Positions 53,885-64,000 of a stretch of 64,000 nt of DNA are shown one piece after another. The position numbers and the translations under genes are program-made. Numbering within the stretch: position 1 is the first letter of the stretch; the number at the start of each line of letters is the position of its first letter. The notes under the pieces are model-generated. The model worked only from the letters and a program-made list of their open reading frames with translations, ran no database searches and was not told the DNA's origin. The stretch spans positions 204,477,847-204,541,846 of the forward strand of contig NC_089495.1 in the NCBI RefSeq assembly GCF_036850765.1, written 5' to 3'. The stretch is from Saccopteryx bilineata (lineage: Eukaryota; Chordata; Mammalia; Chiroptera; Emballonuridae).

Positions 53885-54130
53885 GGGCATTTGAATGAAA
53901 CTCAGAGGAGGCAGGACTCAGAAGCCAGGTGATGGCATTCCAGGCAGAGGGCACAGCTTGTATCTGGGCACAGAGGCAGGACAGCCTCGGGGTGATGGGA
54001 AGACTAGCAGTGAGGGCTGCTTGACTGTCAGGTGTGCACCGAGGGCGGAGCCACTTCCGGGGGCCTTGGGTCCAGAGGCGGGTTGCTGGGTGTTATTTGA
54101 CGAGCAGTAGGGAGCCATAGAAAGATTGTT
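53885..54130 (-). mobile_element. L2 LINE fragment, antisense
   Basis: 'gatggcattccaggcagagg' followed by 'gcacagcttgtatctgggca' and 'gacgagcagtagggagccat'. Confidence 0.65.
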
Positions 54131-54234
54131 GAGCTGGCAGCCCTGCCCAGCAGAGTGCCATCTGCGGCGTGGGCTGCCTCCTCGGAGCTGACTTCCCCAG
54201 ACCTCATTTCTTCTTGAAGGGCTGCCTGGCACGG

Positions 54235-54420
54235 TGTTTAAGAACGAGAGCTCTGGGGCCAGGCTGGCTGGGTGGGTCCTCTGGCGCAGGCACTTAGGAG
54301 CTGTGTGACCTTGGTTATGTCACTTAACTTCTCTGGGCCTCAATTTTCTCAACCATCAAAAGGAGTTGTTCCTGTTTCCTGAGCCAGTCCCTGACTCATA
54401 GTGTTTGATAAGTGTTACTT
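54235..54420 (-). repeat. MIR SINE, antisense
   Basis: 'gctgtgtgaccttggttatg', 'cttctctgggcctcaatttt' and 'agtccctgactcatagtgtt' in reversed consensus order. Confidence 0.8.
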
Positions 54421-54544
54421 GTTACAGAGAAGGAAGGCAAGGCTGGGTTACTCTGTTTCTCAGATGGGAAAATCCAAGCCCTCTGAAAGTGAGTGAATGC
54501 CCAGGGGCCCTTTGGAGGACCAGGATGGCTTGTTTATTCATTTG

Positions 54545-54592
54545 TTCATTCATTCATTCATTCATTCATTCATTCATTCATTCATTCATTCA
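54545..54592. repeat. (TTCA)12 microsatellite
   Basis: A perfect 48-bp tetranucleotide array. It may have grown from the (TTCA) end of an antisense L2. Confidence 0.97.
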
Positions 54593-55590
54593 ATTACTGT
54601 GTTTCCTGAGAAATATCCTTCCTAGCCATTGGGAATCCAGTCAGCAGCGAACAAGATAGGTCCCCCCCCCCCCGGGGAGTGCCTGGCCCTCCCTCCCCCA
54701 GGGCCTTCAAAATCTAAAGAGTTACTGCCTCCGATAGCCACACTCTTTTCTCCTGTCCCACCTGTGTCCTGCCCAGGCCAGGAGGCAGTTAGAATTTTAA
54801 CATGAAGTATCTTGTGAACCAGGTTCTTCCCAGTTCTCAAATCTGGACAGAAGGATAATAGGGTCAAAAGGACCCTCTTTGTCCCCTTTTCTATAGACGA
54901 AGACACTGGAACCCAGGGAGGCAGGGCAGGAGCCCCCCCCCCCCCCACCAGGCTCTCACTGCCAGCACGCCTTTGCCCCGCACCCCACGGGCCCTGGGTG
55001 GGGGTGGGGGAAGTCAGAGCAGGAAAGGTGGTAGAATGCAGTCGGATTCTGGATCTAGGTGAAAGGTGGGGCCCCCAGAGTTTGCTGGTGGGTGGCAGGG
55101 GCATGAGGGGTATGAGAGAAAGGGGAAGGGGCCCAGCTTGACCCCTGGGTGTTTGACCTGAGCCGGTGGAGATGGAGAAGGCTTTTGGGGGCGGAGGTTG
55201 GGTGGTGATGACCGGGCGGGGGGCAGGGTGGTGGTGTCCGTGCACTTGTTGGATGAATGGGTGGGTGCCTTTCCTTCGCCCTCCAACACACTCACCCTCA
55301 GCTATGTCTGGCCGACTAGCCGCATGGAGGCAGAGGAGGGATGTGAGGCTGGTGGGGTCCCACGATATGGTGAGATTTAAGGACTGGGTCCCCTGGGGCT
55401 GCCCACTTTAGGAGTTTCCATCCAAAAGTTCAGGTTTTCTTCTTCCGTGATGTTTCCCAACTTTTGAACATTAGCCCTAAGTTTAAAATCATCACAGACC
55501 TCTGCTTGCTTCCCAAAGTGATGTCCCTAAGCCCCTTTGGCCTTCGGCATGGGTAGGATTTCTGGGGTGTGGGTCTGGGAGTCTGGCTCT
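54593..55590. other. Intronic unique sequence
   Basis: C-rich homopolymer runs at 54663-54673 and 54935-54947. No gene recognised. Confidence 0.35.
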
Positions 55591-55594
55591 CACT

Positions 55595-55700
55595 TCCAGC
55601 TGGGTCCCCTCTGGCCAGGGACTCAGAGTCTTGGCTTTCTTCACCTGTAAAATGGCAACGATAATAGTACCCACCTTCTGGGCTCACCCTCAGGGCTCTA
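55595..55700 (-). repeat. MIR fragment, antisense
   Basis: 'ggctttcttcacctgtaaaa' followed by 'tggcaacgataatagtaccc'. Confidence 0.65.
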
Positions 55701-55914
55701 CGGCTGACTGGTAGGATGAAACACCTTTGACGATGGGGTTTTGTTAGTGACCGAGAGATGGCTTTGCGTTTGCCCTCACCTGGGATCCCTCCTCTGTCTT
55801 GACAAGCTCTGTGGCCTAGCACTCATTTGCAGACCTGAGGGAGCAGCCAGCGTGTGGCTCTCAGAGTTGGGCCATGGCCGGGATGCCTCCAGCCCCCACA
55901 GCTTTTCCCGCTCC

Positions 55915-56825
55915 CTGCCTCCTTCCCTCCAGCCTCGCCCACCGGCCACCCGCAACCCTTCCACCCTGCAGCCAGAATGATCTTTCAGAAGCACAAATCC
56001 CAGCGTGGTCTTTCTCTGCCTGGAGAAAAATAGTGTTGGCTTCCTGCTGCCTTTAAGAAAAACGCCCAGGAGCCTCAGCCTGGTGTGGGGAGAGACCCCA
56101 CTCTCACTGTGTCGTCTCCCTCCACCAGTCCTGCTTAAGTACCCTCTGCACACAGCCCCTGCTCAGGCCGAGAGTGCCCCCTGTTCTTCTGCCCGCCCAC
56201 TATCCATCTAACGCGGAACAAGCGTCTGCTCTTTCTCCGACCCAGCTACTTACCTCCCTGTGGGGACCCTGCCGCTGGCCCTGCTGTCTCCCTGGGTCCC
56301 CTCTTGCCCCTTCCTCTTGGCGGCCCATTTTCCATGAGCAGCGGGGGGGGGGGAGATCCTTAGGAGATTGCTTTTTGGATGGTGTTACCCGCCTGCTCCC
56401 AAGTCCCTCCAGGGCTGCTGGTTTCACAGAGTAGTGCCACATCCCCTGTGCCCTCTCTCCAGCCACATTCTGCCCTTTCTCCACTCTCCACTCTCCACTG
56501 CCTCAGGTGCCACCACCTGGCCCGCCCACCGGCAGGCCTTGGCACCTGCTGTCTCCCCCTTCCTAGATGCTGTCAACCTCACTCCATCCAGGTCTCTCCT
56601 TCACCACCTGCCCACAGGTACAGATCACTTATTCGGGAGGTATGGCCTCAGGGTCTGCCCATGAGGGACTCGGTAGCCGCAGCGCCCGGCAGTGGTATCC
56701 CCCTTCACAATGGCAAAAATTCCACTCATCCTTTAAAGCCTGGCCCCAAACGTCACCATGTCACCTACTTCGTGAAGCCTTCCATCCTCTACACAGCCCC
56801 ACACCCCGCCCTGGGTGTCTGAGGC
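55915..56825 (+). mobile_element. Degenerate L2 LINE, sense (tentative)
   Basis: 'ctgcagccagaatgatcttt' near 55966 and 'catcctttaaagcctggccc' near 56727 match L2 landmarks. The middle is hard to align, so this may be more than one copy. Confidence 0.45.
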
Positions 56826-56979
56826 CCCTCCCCTCCTGGGCATCCCCTGACAGTGGCAGCGGCAGCAGCAGCTCCATCCTGGCTTCCTGTGAGCTTTCTT
56901 TTCTCCCCTTTCTGTCTCCCACAGTCAGCACTATAATTATCACTGGATGGCAGGCTGGGCAGCATCACAGCGCAGAGAG

Positions 56980-57390
56980 ATAACGTTCATGGAGCTGGTG
57001 CCCACTCTGTGCTGCGTCCTCTCCTTAAATCCTCACAACCCTGTGTGCAGGGGGGGGGGGCCTGTCCTGAGAGCCCCGCCTCAGAGAGAAGCCGAGGGAG
57101 GTCTAAAGGAGCCACGTCACATGCCCACGGCCACCCAGTAGATCTGCCACCAGAGAGCCGGAGCTTTTAATGAACAGTGGCAGTAACTTAGGTATAGCAG
57201 CACCTTCCACCTGCCCCTGTTCAGCCACTTCCTGCTCGTCCTAACTTTTATTGCAGCTCCACTTTATGGCTGGGGACACAGAAGCCCAGAGAGGTGAAAC
57301 GGCTTGCTGAAACTCAGTAAGCTCGTGTAAGGAAGGGGAGTCGGAAGGGAACCCCTGCCGTCTGGCTCTGGGTCACACTCCCAAACCTCA
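56980..57390 (+). repeat. Two MIR fragments in tandem
   Basis: Copy one is about 56980-57140 ('ccttaaatcctcacaaccct'). Copy two is about 57175-57390 ('cagaagcccagagaggtgaa'). Confidence 0.6.
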
Positions 57391-57597
57391 TGCTGTGCTA
57401 ACAATTGTGACCTCCCTCTGACCTGCCTGGGAGGGTACCTGGGCATCCCCAGGTATTAGACAGCCTTCGGGTGGGTGGCCCAAGTTAGTGAGTGTGTCAT
57501 GTATGAGGGGGAAGGCAAGCCAGGGGACATGGGACTGTACCCCAGCCATCCCAGAATTCTTATGCCTGGGAGCCCAAAGATGTGGCAGCCCCTCTTC

Positions 57598-57630
57598 CCA
57601 CCCCACCGCACCCCACCCCACCCCACCCTT
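57598..57630. repeat. (CCCCA)n microsatellite
   Basis: About six pentanucleotide units with one CCGCA interruption. Confidence 0.9.
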
Positions 57631-57714
57631 GTTGTCCAGACAGTCCCCAGGGAAGGACGAGATCCATAAACATGAGACTCCCCTTGGGCCCATGAGGGGC
57701 TCTGGGCACTGTAC

Positions 57715-57960
57715 AAGTCCTCAATATTATTGCTTTATTGTCATTTAAATGGAGCCTGCCTCAAACAGGCCACCCAGTTCCAGCCACCAGCACTGGACAA
57801 AACCCCCATTGAAAAGCCAATTACAATCACTCCATCTAAATTGTCATGGATTTGTATAGAAAATTACATCTCCATTTAGTCCTGAAGCAACATCCTGGGC
57901 ATGGACAGAGGGGAGGCTGGTCCATTTATCCCACCAGGCTCAGCGCGGGTGCCGCAGGCA
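57715..57960. other. AT-rich non-repeat block, candidate conserved element
   Basis: An abrupt change from GC-rich surroundings to AT-rich, high-complexity sequence without repeat character. It includes homeodomain-type ATTA/TAAT cores (for example CAATTACAATC near 57821). Conservation itself cannot be judged here. Confidence 0.35.
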
Positions 57961-58257
57961 GAGAGAAAGTCCAAGCTGCTGGGTCTTGGCCGGCCTGGGG
58001 AACAAAGGCCAGTTTGTGGGGGCCCAGAGAGAAGCTGGGCCTCTCAGGGCGGCTCAGATTCCAGGCCTGGGCTCGTGGACCCTGCACCGCCAGCTGGTCT
58101 CCCCTGCTGGCGGCTGTGGCCGGACGAGCTCCTGACAGCCGGCGTTAGGCAGCCGTCAACCCCGGCACCGTCGGAGCTGGCTTGGCTCACGTCCATGCTG
58201 CCAGGAAATGAAGGCAGTTTGGGAACACTGGCCTGGGATCCTGATATCTGAGTTTCT

Positions 58258-58298
58258 TTCATTCATTCATTCATTCACTCACTCATTCATTCATTCAC
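58258..58298. repeat. (TTCA/CTCA)n microsatellite
   Basis: About ten tetranucleotide units with two CTCA interruptions. Confidence 0.93.
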
Positions 58299-58539
58299 AA
58301 GTTATTAAGTGCCTGCTTGGTAGGGTAGAAATGAGGTCTGGCATCTGAGTGTCCTGGGTTTGGGTTCCGGACTCTTTCCTCAAGTGGCTGTGAAGAACAG
58401 ACCACTTTGTATATTCACATGGTTCTGAAGCTGTTGAGTACCTACTGTGTGTCAGAGAACAGGACACAAGGGTCCCGACCTTTGGTATCCTAAAGTCCAG
58501 TGGGGGGCCCGCTGTTTCACAAACCCTACGTGTTCTGAG

Positions 58540-58770
58540 GGGAGTAATCCGCGGATGACACAGGCTTTAGGGAGGAGCTATGTAAGGAGGCAGCTCGGGA
58601 GGCGTGACGCCCAGAGCAAGTGGCAAGGGTATTCCAGGCAGAGGCAACGGAGTGCGTGTGGGTGGGCGGTGCTGCAGGCTGGAGCGGCAGAGTGGGAGTG
58701 CGCGTGGGTGGGCGGTGCTGCAGGCTGGAGCGGCCGAGTGGGAGCGCGCGTGGGTGGGCGGTGCGGCAGG
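58540..58770 (-). repeat. L2 fragment, antisense, running into a 46-bp tandem repeat
   Basis: 'gggtattccaggcagaggca' marks the L2. To its right a 46-bp unit repeats about 2.5 times: GGTGGGCGGTG starts at 58661, 58707 and 58753. Confidence 0.8.
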
Positions 58771-58794
58771 AGACGGGGTCGTGAGGGCGCCCTG

Positions 58795-59105
58795 GGAACT
58801 CCGTAGGCCTCTTCTCTGAGCCTCAGTTTCTTCATCTGCAAACATGGGGATGGCGACCTTCGCCTCCGGGGCGCAGGCGGGGGCTCAGGGAGATAATGTA
58901 TTTAAGGTCTTGGCGGGAGCCGAGCACAGGATGCTGCTGGCTAGCTAAGATAGCCTCACTTAGAGGGCATTCTCTGTGGGCCAGAGAGAGACAAGGGCTC
59001 TGCGTGGTGTCGCTCGTTAACCCTCCCAACAGCCCGACGGGGGAGGGCTGTTCCCCCCATTTCACAGATCAGGAAATTGAGGGACCAGCATGGGTCAGCT
59101 CATTA
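58795..59105. repeat. Two opposed MIR fragments
   Basis: An antisense core at about 58800-58935 ('ctgagcctcagtttcttcat') is followed by a sense copy at about 58940-59090 ('atttcacagatcaggaaatt'). Confidence 0.65.
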
Positions 59106-61740
59106 TTTGTTATTCTTCCAATCATTCGACATACAGGTTAGCCCAAGGCCTGGCACGGAGCAGACCCTCAACGGGTACTGGTTGAATCGGTGACCACATC
59201 AAGAAAGGGGTTGCTGGGTGAGCGTGGGGAGCTCGAGCGCTGATTTCTGTCTGTGTGCACAGGTGTGAGTGACCCTGAGACCGGACGTAACTGTCTGCGG
59301 AATTCCTACTGTGACTCTGTCCGGCGACTGGATGGTTGTGTGTGACTCCGAGTGCGGTGACTATGTCTGACAGTGTCACACACGGATGTTCTGGACCTCA
59401 GATGCCTGATGGCTGTGGGGACTCTGTCAGCCTGACTGTGTATGTGGCTGTGTATTGCTGTCTATCACTTGTCTGGGACCAAAGGGACACTTGGCACCCT
59501 TCCTGGGGCAGAATGGGCAGTCAGTCCAGAGGCGAGGACAGCAGAGTCCCCATACTGCCCCAGCCAGCCCCACCAGGCACACAGGCAGATGGAAAGAATG
59601 TTCTCACCGGGGCGGGCGGGTGGCTGCCCCACCAGGGACTGCTCTGTGCAGAGAAAACAAGTTCTTCTGGTATCAGCTCAAGTTTGGCAGGAAGTGGCTT
59701 TTGGGTGGCAGGAAGTTGGATTCAGCTCATATCAGCCCCGGCCGAGGGGCAGGAGAGCAGTTATCTGGGGTTAAACAGAGAACCGAGAAGCAGGGCCCCT
59801 ACACCCCATGCCCGATAGAGCTGTGGGCACAGCCCACCTCTCCTGGTCATTCAGGGTGATGGGTGGGGAAGGGGGAAGGCTTGTAAAGAAGAGTGGCCTT
59901 CCATCAAGTGGCCATGAGGTCCCAGACCCCAGATAGAACTCATCATCCAACTTCCATAACCCCCATTTAGCAGTTGCGCAGACGGAAACTCTTAGAGGCA
60001 GCAACTTGCCTGAGGTCACCAGGACAGGTGGAGAGAAAGAGAGGAGAGAGGCTGCAAGAAATTTACAGTTATCTAGAGATAAGCATAAACCAGGACAGAG
60101 AGCGAAGAAGAGAGGGGAGACGGGAACGGGATAAAATAGTTGAATCAATGCAGAGAACAATGAGGCTACAGCAATGGGAAAACTTCTGGGGTGCCCATTG
60201 CCCACCAGACTCTCATGCGACATCCCAGCTGACCTTGGAGATACTGAACCCATTTTGCAGATGAGGAGAGTGAGACCCACAGAGCCTCCCTCGATGGCTG
60301 AGCCAGGCCTGGAGTCCAGGTCTGATTCCGAAGCCCCTGGCCTTTCAGGGCAGGCCCCTGTGACCAACTTCTAGGGAAGGGCAGTGAGTGCACTAAAATA
60401 GATGCCCAGTCCCACAAGCCCATTTGCCTGGGTGTGCTGTTGAGGGATTCACTCAGTTGGTCAGTGGAGAGCCAGGGTTCAAACCTGGGCAGGGTGGCTG
60501 CAGAGCTCACATGCTTAGCCATGTGACAGGGTGTGCCCAGCCCTATGCCTGAGCAGGCAGAGAAAACCATGGCCCTGCCCTCAGGCTGAGACCCGAGGGT
60601 CCAGCTACTGATCTAAAGACCAAAAGCTACACCTGGCGAGAAACCGAGTCTCCTAACCCCTAGCCCCAGACGTCCTGTGCCCCCCACCCAGCCCCCCACC
60701 GGAGCCCCTGGGGAGTGGGGCCACGGGTCCTTCTGTTCTCATCCCAAAAGCAGCATCCAAGCTGTTCCCTGGCTGAGATGCTGATTTGAAGCTCAGTTTG
60801 CATGTCGTTTGCACATTACTCAGCGCGTGTCAGGAGGTACGAACATCTCCCTTTCGGGGGAGGGCTGCTGGGCCCCCCTGCCCTCATCCAGACAGCAAAA
60901 ATGCCAGCCGGCTAGACAGGGAGCTGCGCCCTGGCCTCTGACAGCAGCCGCCTGCTTCCACCTCCCCCACTCCCTCCTGGAGCCAAATTTAGGCAGCTCT
61001 GCTACTGAGAGATGGGGAAAGCCTAGGCAGGAAACGGTGAGGTTGGAAGCAGCTCGGCCTTGGCAGCCCCAAGGGTGCCCCTGTCCCTAAAGCCTTGGGC
61101 ACAGCCTCCCCCCACCCCCATCCCTCCTCCCACAGGAATGCAGGCTGGGTTAGAGAACGCTGGGTTCTTCGCTGTAGCCCAGGGTGCTGGCTACTCTGGC
61201 GATGATGAGGGAGGAGGGAGAGATGGAGGGAGGGAGGAGGTCATGGCCAGGGCAGTGGGGAAGGGATCAGATAGCCTCCTCCTGCCCCAGACACCGCTGC
61301 CACTGGGGACAGAGCCTGCTCTGCGTCGCAACACTTCCTGCCCCTCCTTGGCATGCCCCCCGCCCAGGTCTGATCGTGGAGTTGGGGGTAGCAGGCACAG
61401 CTGGGCCTGTGGGGACTGAGCTCCCCCACCAAAGACCCCAGCAGGTCATCTCTTTGGACTAGCCTTTGGCCTAGTGGTCTTAGTTTCCTACCTGGGAAGT
61501 GGAGAGGCTGGCCTAGAACGATTTTCAAGTGGCTACCCACGCTGAGAGCAAGGGTTTCTGGGAGGCCTGGCAGAAATTAGGGACATGGCAGTGGCTTAAG
61601 GCCTAGAAACTTAGATCTAAGATTTCTCAGGTATGACTAAGAGAGGCAGACCCTTACTGATGCCAGAACAGGACGTGGATGGCTGAACAGTGAAAAAAGA
61701 CCTAGACTACATTTCAGCCACCAGGAGTGGACTTAATAGT
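59106..61740. other. Intronic sequence, no gene seen
   Basis: MIR-like sense cores near 59960-60020 and 60235-60290 ('cccattttgcagatgaggag'). An inverted pair of GATA sites at 60069-60082 and an unusual GC-poor stretch near 60765-60850. No exon recognised. Confidence 0.35.
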
Positions 61741-61744
61741 GTCC

Positions 61745-61900
61745 AGTCGCTGGGAGCATGGACCAAGGGGTCTGACTGCCTGGGTTTGGATCCCAGTCCC
61801 GCTCCTTCAGCTTTCCGTGCCTCGGTTTCCTCACCTGTAAGATGGGGATAACAAACCTCCCAGGGCTGCTGGGAGAGTAAAATGCGGCTGTGAGTGTTTG
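61745..61900 (-). repeat. MIR SINE, antisense
   Basis: 'gcctgggtttggatcccagt', 'tgcctcggtttcctcacctg' and 'taagatggggataacaaacc' in reversed order. Good identity. Confidence 0.8.
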
Positions 61901-62350
61901 GTGCACAAGAAAAAGCACCACGATGCCAGCCGCCAGTGTGACTGTTTTGTTTCCTTGAGTGGTTGAGAGCGGCACCCCCCTCACGCGGAGCTATAACGGA
62001 TGTGAACACGATGAGGAGGCGCTGTAGCTTGGGGTGGTTAAATGGGCACGGGGATGGGGTTCAAGTTTGTATGACCCAGGACAAATGGCCACACCCCGCT
62101 GCGCCTTGGGCGGGGAACTGCAAAGGCGCCTGCCGCAGAGGGTCTGTGAGGATTACACAGATCAGGCTTGGCACAGCGCCTGGCAGAAAGCGGGCGCTCC
62201 CTGAAGGAGAGCTGGCCAGATCGAATGGTACCGCCCCGCACAAAGGACAGGTGGGCAGCGTCCCGAGGGTGGCGGGGCGGGAGCAGGGCAGGTGCGCCGG
62301 GAATGGGAGAGGCGGGACTGGGAGAGGGGGAACGCGAGGGCGGGAGGGCT

Positions 62351-62368
62351 CGCGCGCGCGCGCGCGCG
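62351..62368. repeat. (CG)9 tract
   Basis: Uninterrupted CG dinucleotides. Long CG runs are rare in mammalian genomes because methylated CpG mutates, so survival suggests that the site is unmethylated in the germ line. Z-DNA prone. Confidence 0.95.
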
Positions 62369-62678
62369 AAGCAGGTGCGCGGGGAGTGGGCGGAGTCCCG
62401 CGCGGGCGTGGTCTCCAGGTGAGCGGGCGCGCGCCCGGAGACGGGGTGGCGCGGCGCGCGGCCCGCCGCGGGAAAGCGTCCCTGTGTCTTTAACGCCCTC
62501 CTCCCCGCTCCCCCCCCGCCCCCTTTGTGCGCCCCCCCCAGCCGGGCTGCAGCCGCGGAGCTGTTCCCCCTGCACTGACAGCTGGTATCTAATTACTGTG
62601 TGAGAATGGAAAGTCAGGCTGTCCCAGCTCGGGGGAGAGGGGATTAACGTCTCCTGCAGAATACACTTCCTCTGGTGG

Positions 62679-62692
62679 GTTGCCATGGTTAC
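62679..62692 (+). promoter_or_regulatory. RFX X-box motif
   Basis: GTTGCCATGGTTAC, two half-sites GTTGCC and GGTTAC with a 2-bp spacer, fits the RFX consensus GTNRCC N0-3 RGYNAC. It sits in the non-GC core of the CpG island. Confidence 0.6.
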
Positions 62693-63080
62693 TCTCATTA
62701 CCTGCCTGCCCGCGAGGAGCCCGCGCGAGCCGCTCTAGCAGGCCCGCCGAACCCGGGCCCCGCGCGTGCTCGCGCTCGCTCTCTCCCGCCCCTCCCTGCC
62801 GAGGCGCACGCGCGTGCGCGGTAGGGGGGCGCGCGAGCCGCCTCATCCCCGCCCCGCCCCGCGCCGGGCGCCAGGAGCCCCGCCCCCGGTCCCGCGGCCC
62901 CCGCCCAAGCAGCTGTCAGAGGCGCGCGCGGCCCGGCCGGCCCCAGCGCGCGCTGTCAACAGTCATTAGCTTGCGGGCCGCTCCCCTCCCTTGCGGCCCA
63001 TCCTCTACCCTCATCCCGCAGCCCGGGGTGGGGCCCCGCACCTGGGGCCCCTGCTTGTTAGCGCTCCCCGGCCGCCTGCC

Positions 63081-63969
63081 GAGGCCCTGGAGGGACCCGC
63101 CCTCGGGGCCTGCTTGGCTCAGGGCCGCCCTGTTCCTCCTAGAACTCCCCTTCTCTCAGTGACCCCATTTACTGTCCTTGGTCCCGGCTCCTCCTAGGGA
63201 GGCGGGTCCCCAGAGTCCTGGAGCGCGACCCTCCAGAGTACTGGTGACAGTGGTCATTTTGGGGTGTCTCGCCCAGGGCGGAGGCTATTTATGTATCATT
63301 TGGGTTCCCGCCGCCGCCCTGTAAAGGCGGTGAAAGCCACTGTACCTATTTTGTCACCTCAACACAGGAAGAAAGTGAGGCCCAGGCAGGTCAGGCCCTT
63401 GTTCAGGGCCAGGGATGAATTGTCTCCAGGCCTGTGACTTTATTCTTAGAGTACCCCTTCCCTCCTGACACCACAGGCCCAGAATACCAGCAGCCAGCCA
63501 GGCCCTGCCCTTGTCCCGCTGGAGAGGGCCATTAGCTGCTCCTTCCCTCCATCCCTTAAACCTGGGCCACTGCCCCTCTCCTGCCAAGAGGGGGACACTT
63601 TGGCCACTGCACCCCTTCTCTTTCTTCCCTTTCCTCCGCCTCCCCCTTTCCAGACATCCTAGAGTTAACCAAAAAAAAAAAAAAAGGAAAAAGAAAATTA
63701 TTCAGAGCTGCTCGAAAGATATGGCACCCCTCAAAGGTAGCACTGTTATTTGGGGGGCTGATCCCGGGCACCTTCCTCTGTGGCCTCGGGTGTGCGTTTG
63801 GGTCCCCGGCGTGATTTGAAAGAAGACGGAGATGCAGCGAAGCAGAAAGGAGGTCTTGGAATATGTGAGGCCCGTTCCAGATGGCAGGTGCGACGCGGTG
63901 GCGGCTTGGCACTAACAGTTGGAGATTGTGCACAGGGGTGGAGAAGAGGCAGGTGCTACATTGAGTCGT
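63081..63969. other. Intronic unique sequence
   Basis: Sense MIR-like core near 63340-63400 and an A15 run near 63671-63685. No exon recognised. Confidence 0.35.
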
Positions 63970-63971
63970 CA

Positions 63972-64000
63972 GCGCCTTGTTTATGTATTTATTTATTTAT
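63972..64000 (-). repeat. (TTTA)n at the window edge
   Basis: TTTATTTATTTAT resembles the reversed tail of bat SINEs in this window, so a minus-strand SINE may begin here and continue past the edge. Confidence 0.4.

Larger units (their letters stand above)
62150..63080. promoter_or_regulatory. Second CpG island, candidate internal promoter
   Basis: Dense CpG with GGGCGG boxes, a (CG)9 run, and a non-GC core at about 62570-62705 with an RFX-type X-box. No coding exon or NOL4L-like peptide is visible in it. It could drive a shorter NOL4L transcript, an antisense or non-coding RNA, or be an enhancer-type island. Direction is undetermined. Confidence 0.7.
19447..64000 (+). other. NOL4L: Presumed intron 1 of NOL4L
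   Basis: Begins with GTGAGT. I searched the remainder for the next conserved NOL4-family segment (the KLSLRRVAVVEDFFD region) and saw none, so the acceptor lies beyond the right edge or was missed. The interval is repeat-rich with no other supported coding exon. Confidence 0.6.

Overview
This is vertebrate nuclear DNA, almost certainly from a bat (Chiroptera). Thirteen tRNA-derived SINE copies or fragments of types typical of bats are present. They have Pol III A and B boxes, a body with pyrimidine-rich stretches and an A-rich tail, and five keep recognisable target-site duplications. A bat-type L1 3' end lies beside ancient mammal-wide repeats (L2, MIR, L1M, MLT1). DNA transposons are also present, including a hAT element with a perfect duplication. 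I cannot name the bat family.

Only one coding exon can be supported: the first coding exon (107 codons, 19126-19446, + strand) of a NOL4-family gene, best called NOL4L. It sits in a large CpG island (about 18.25-20.96 kb), has an upstream micro-ORF, and ends at a consensus splice donor. I found no second exon, so everything from 19447 to the right edge is read as intron 1 of a long mammalian intron, though that is inference. A second CpG island at about 62.15-63.08 kb carries an RFX-type X-box and a (CG)9 run. It may be an internal alternative promoter.

Region by region: 1-11.7 kb is intergenic, made of L2/MIR relics, the hAT element (2221-2548), several SINEs and a young L1 tail. 11.75-15.04 kb is a GC-rich minisatellite of about 74 copies of a 45-bp unit. 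Because 45 is divisible by 3, it leaves long open frames on both strands that are not genes. 15-18 kb is L2/MIR and unique DNA, and 18.25-21 kb is the NOL4L promoter and exon 1. 21-62 kb is intronic repeat-rich DNA, with an 820-bp polypyrimidine tract (40.27-41.09 kb) and three nested repeat stacks at 47.5-48.8, 49.6-50.9 and 51.1-53.2 kb. 62-64 kb holds the second CpG island and the right edge.

No operon, CRISPR array, rRNA, functional tRNA gene or intact viral or transposon coding region was seen. The observations most worth a second look are the minisatellite and its higher-order structure, the two DNA transposons, CTCF-like cores carried inside the SINEs, a bare poly(A) insertion with a 12-bp target duplication, and the second CpG island. 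Repeat-family names come from recognising consensus-like sequence, not from a database search.
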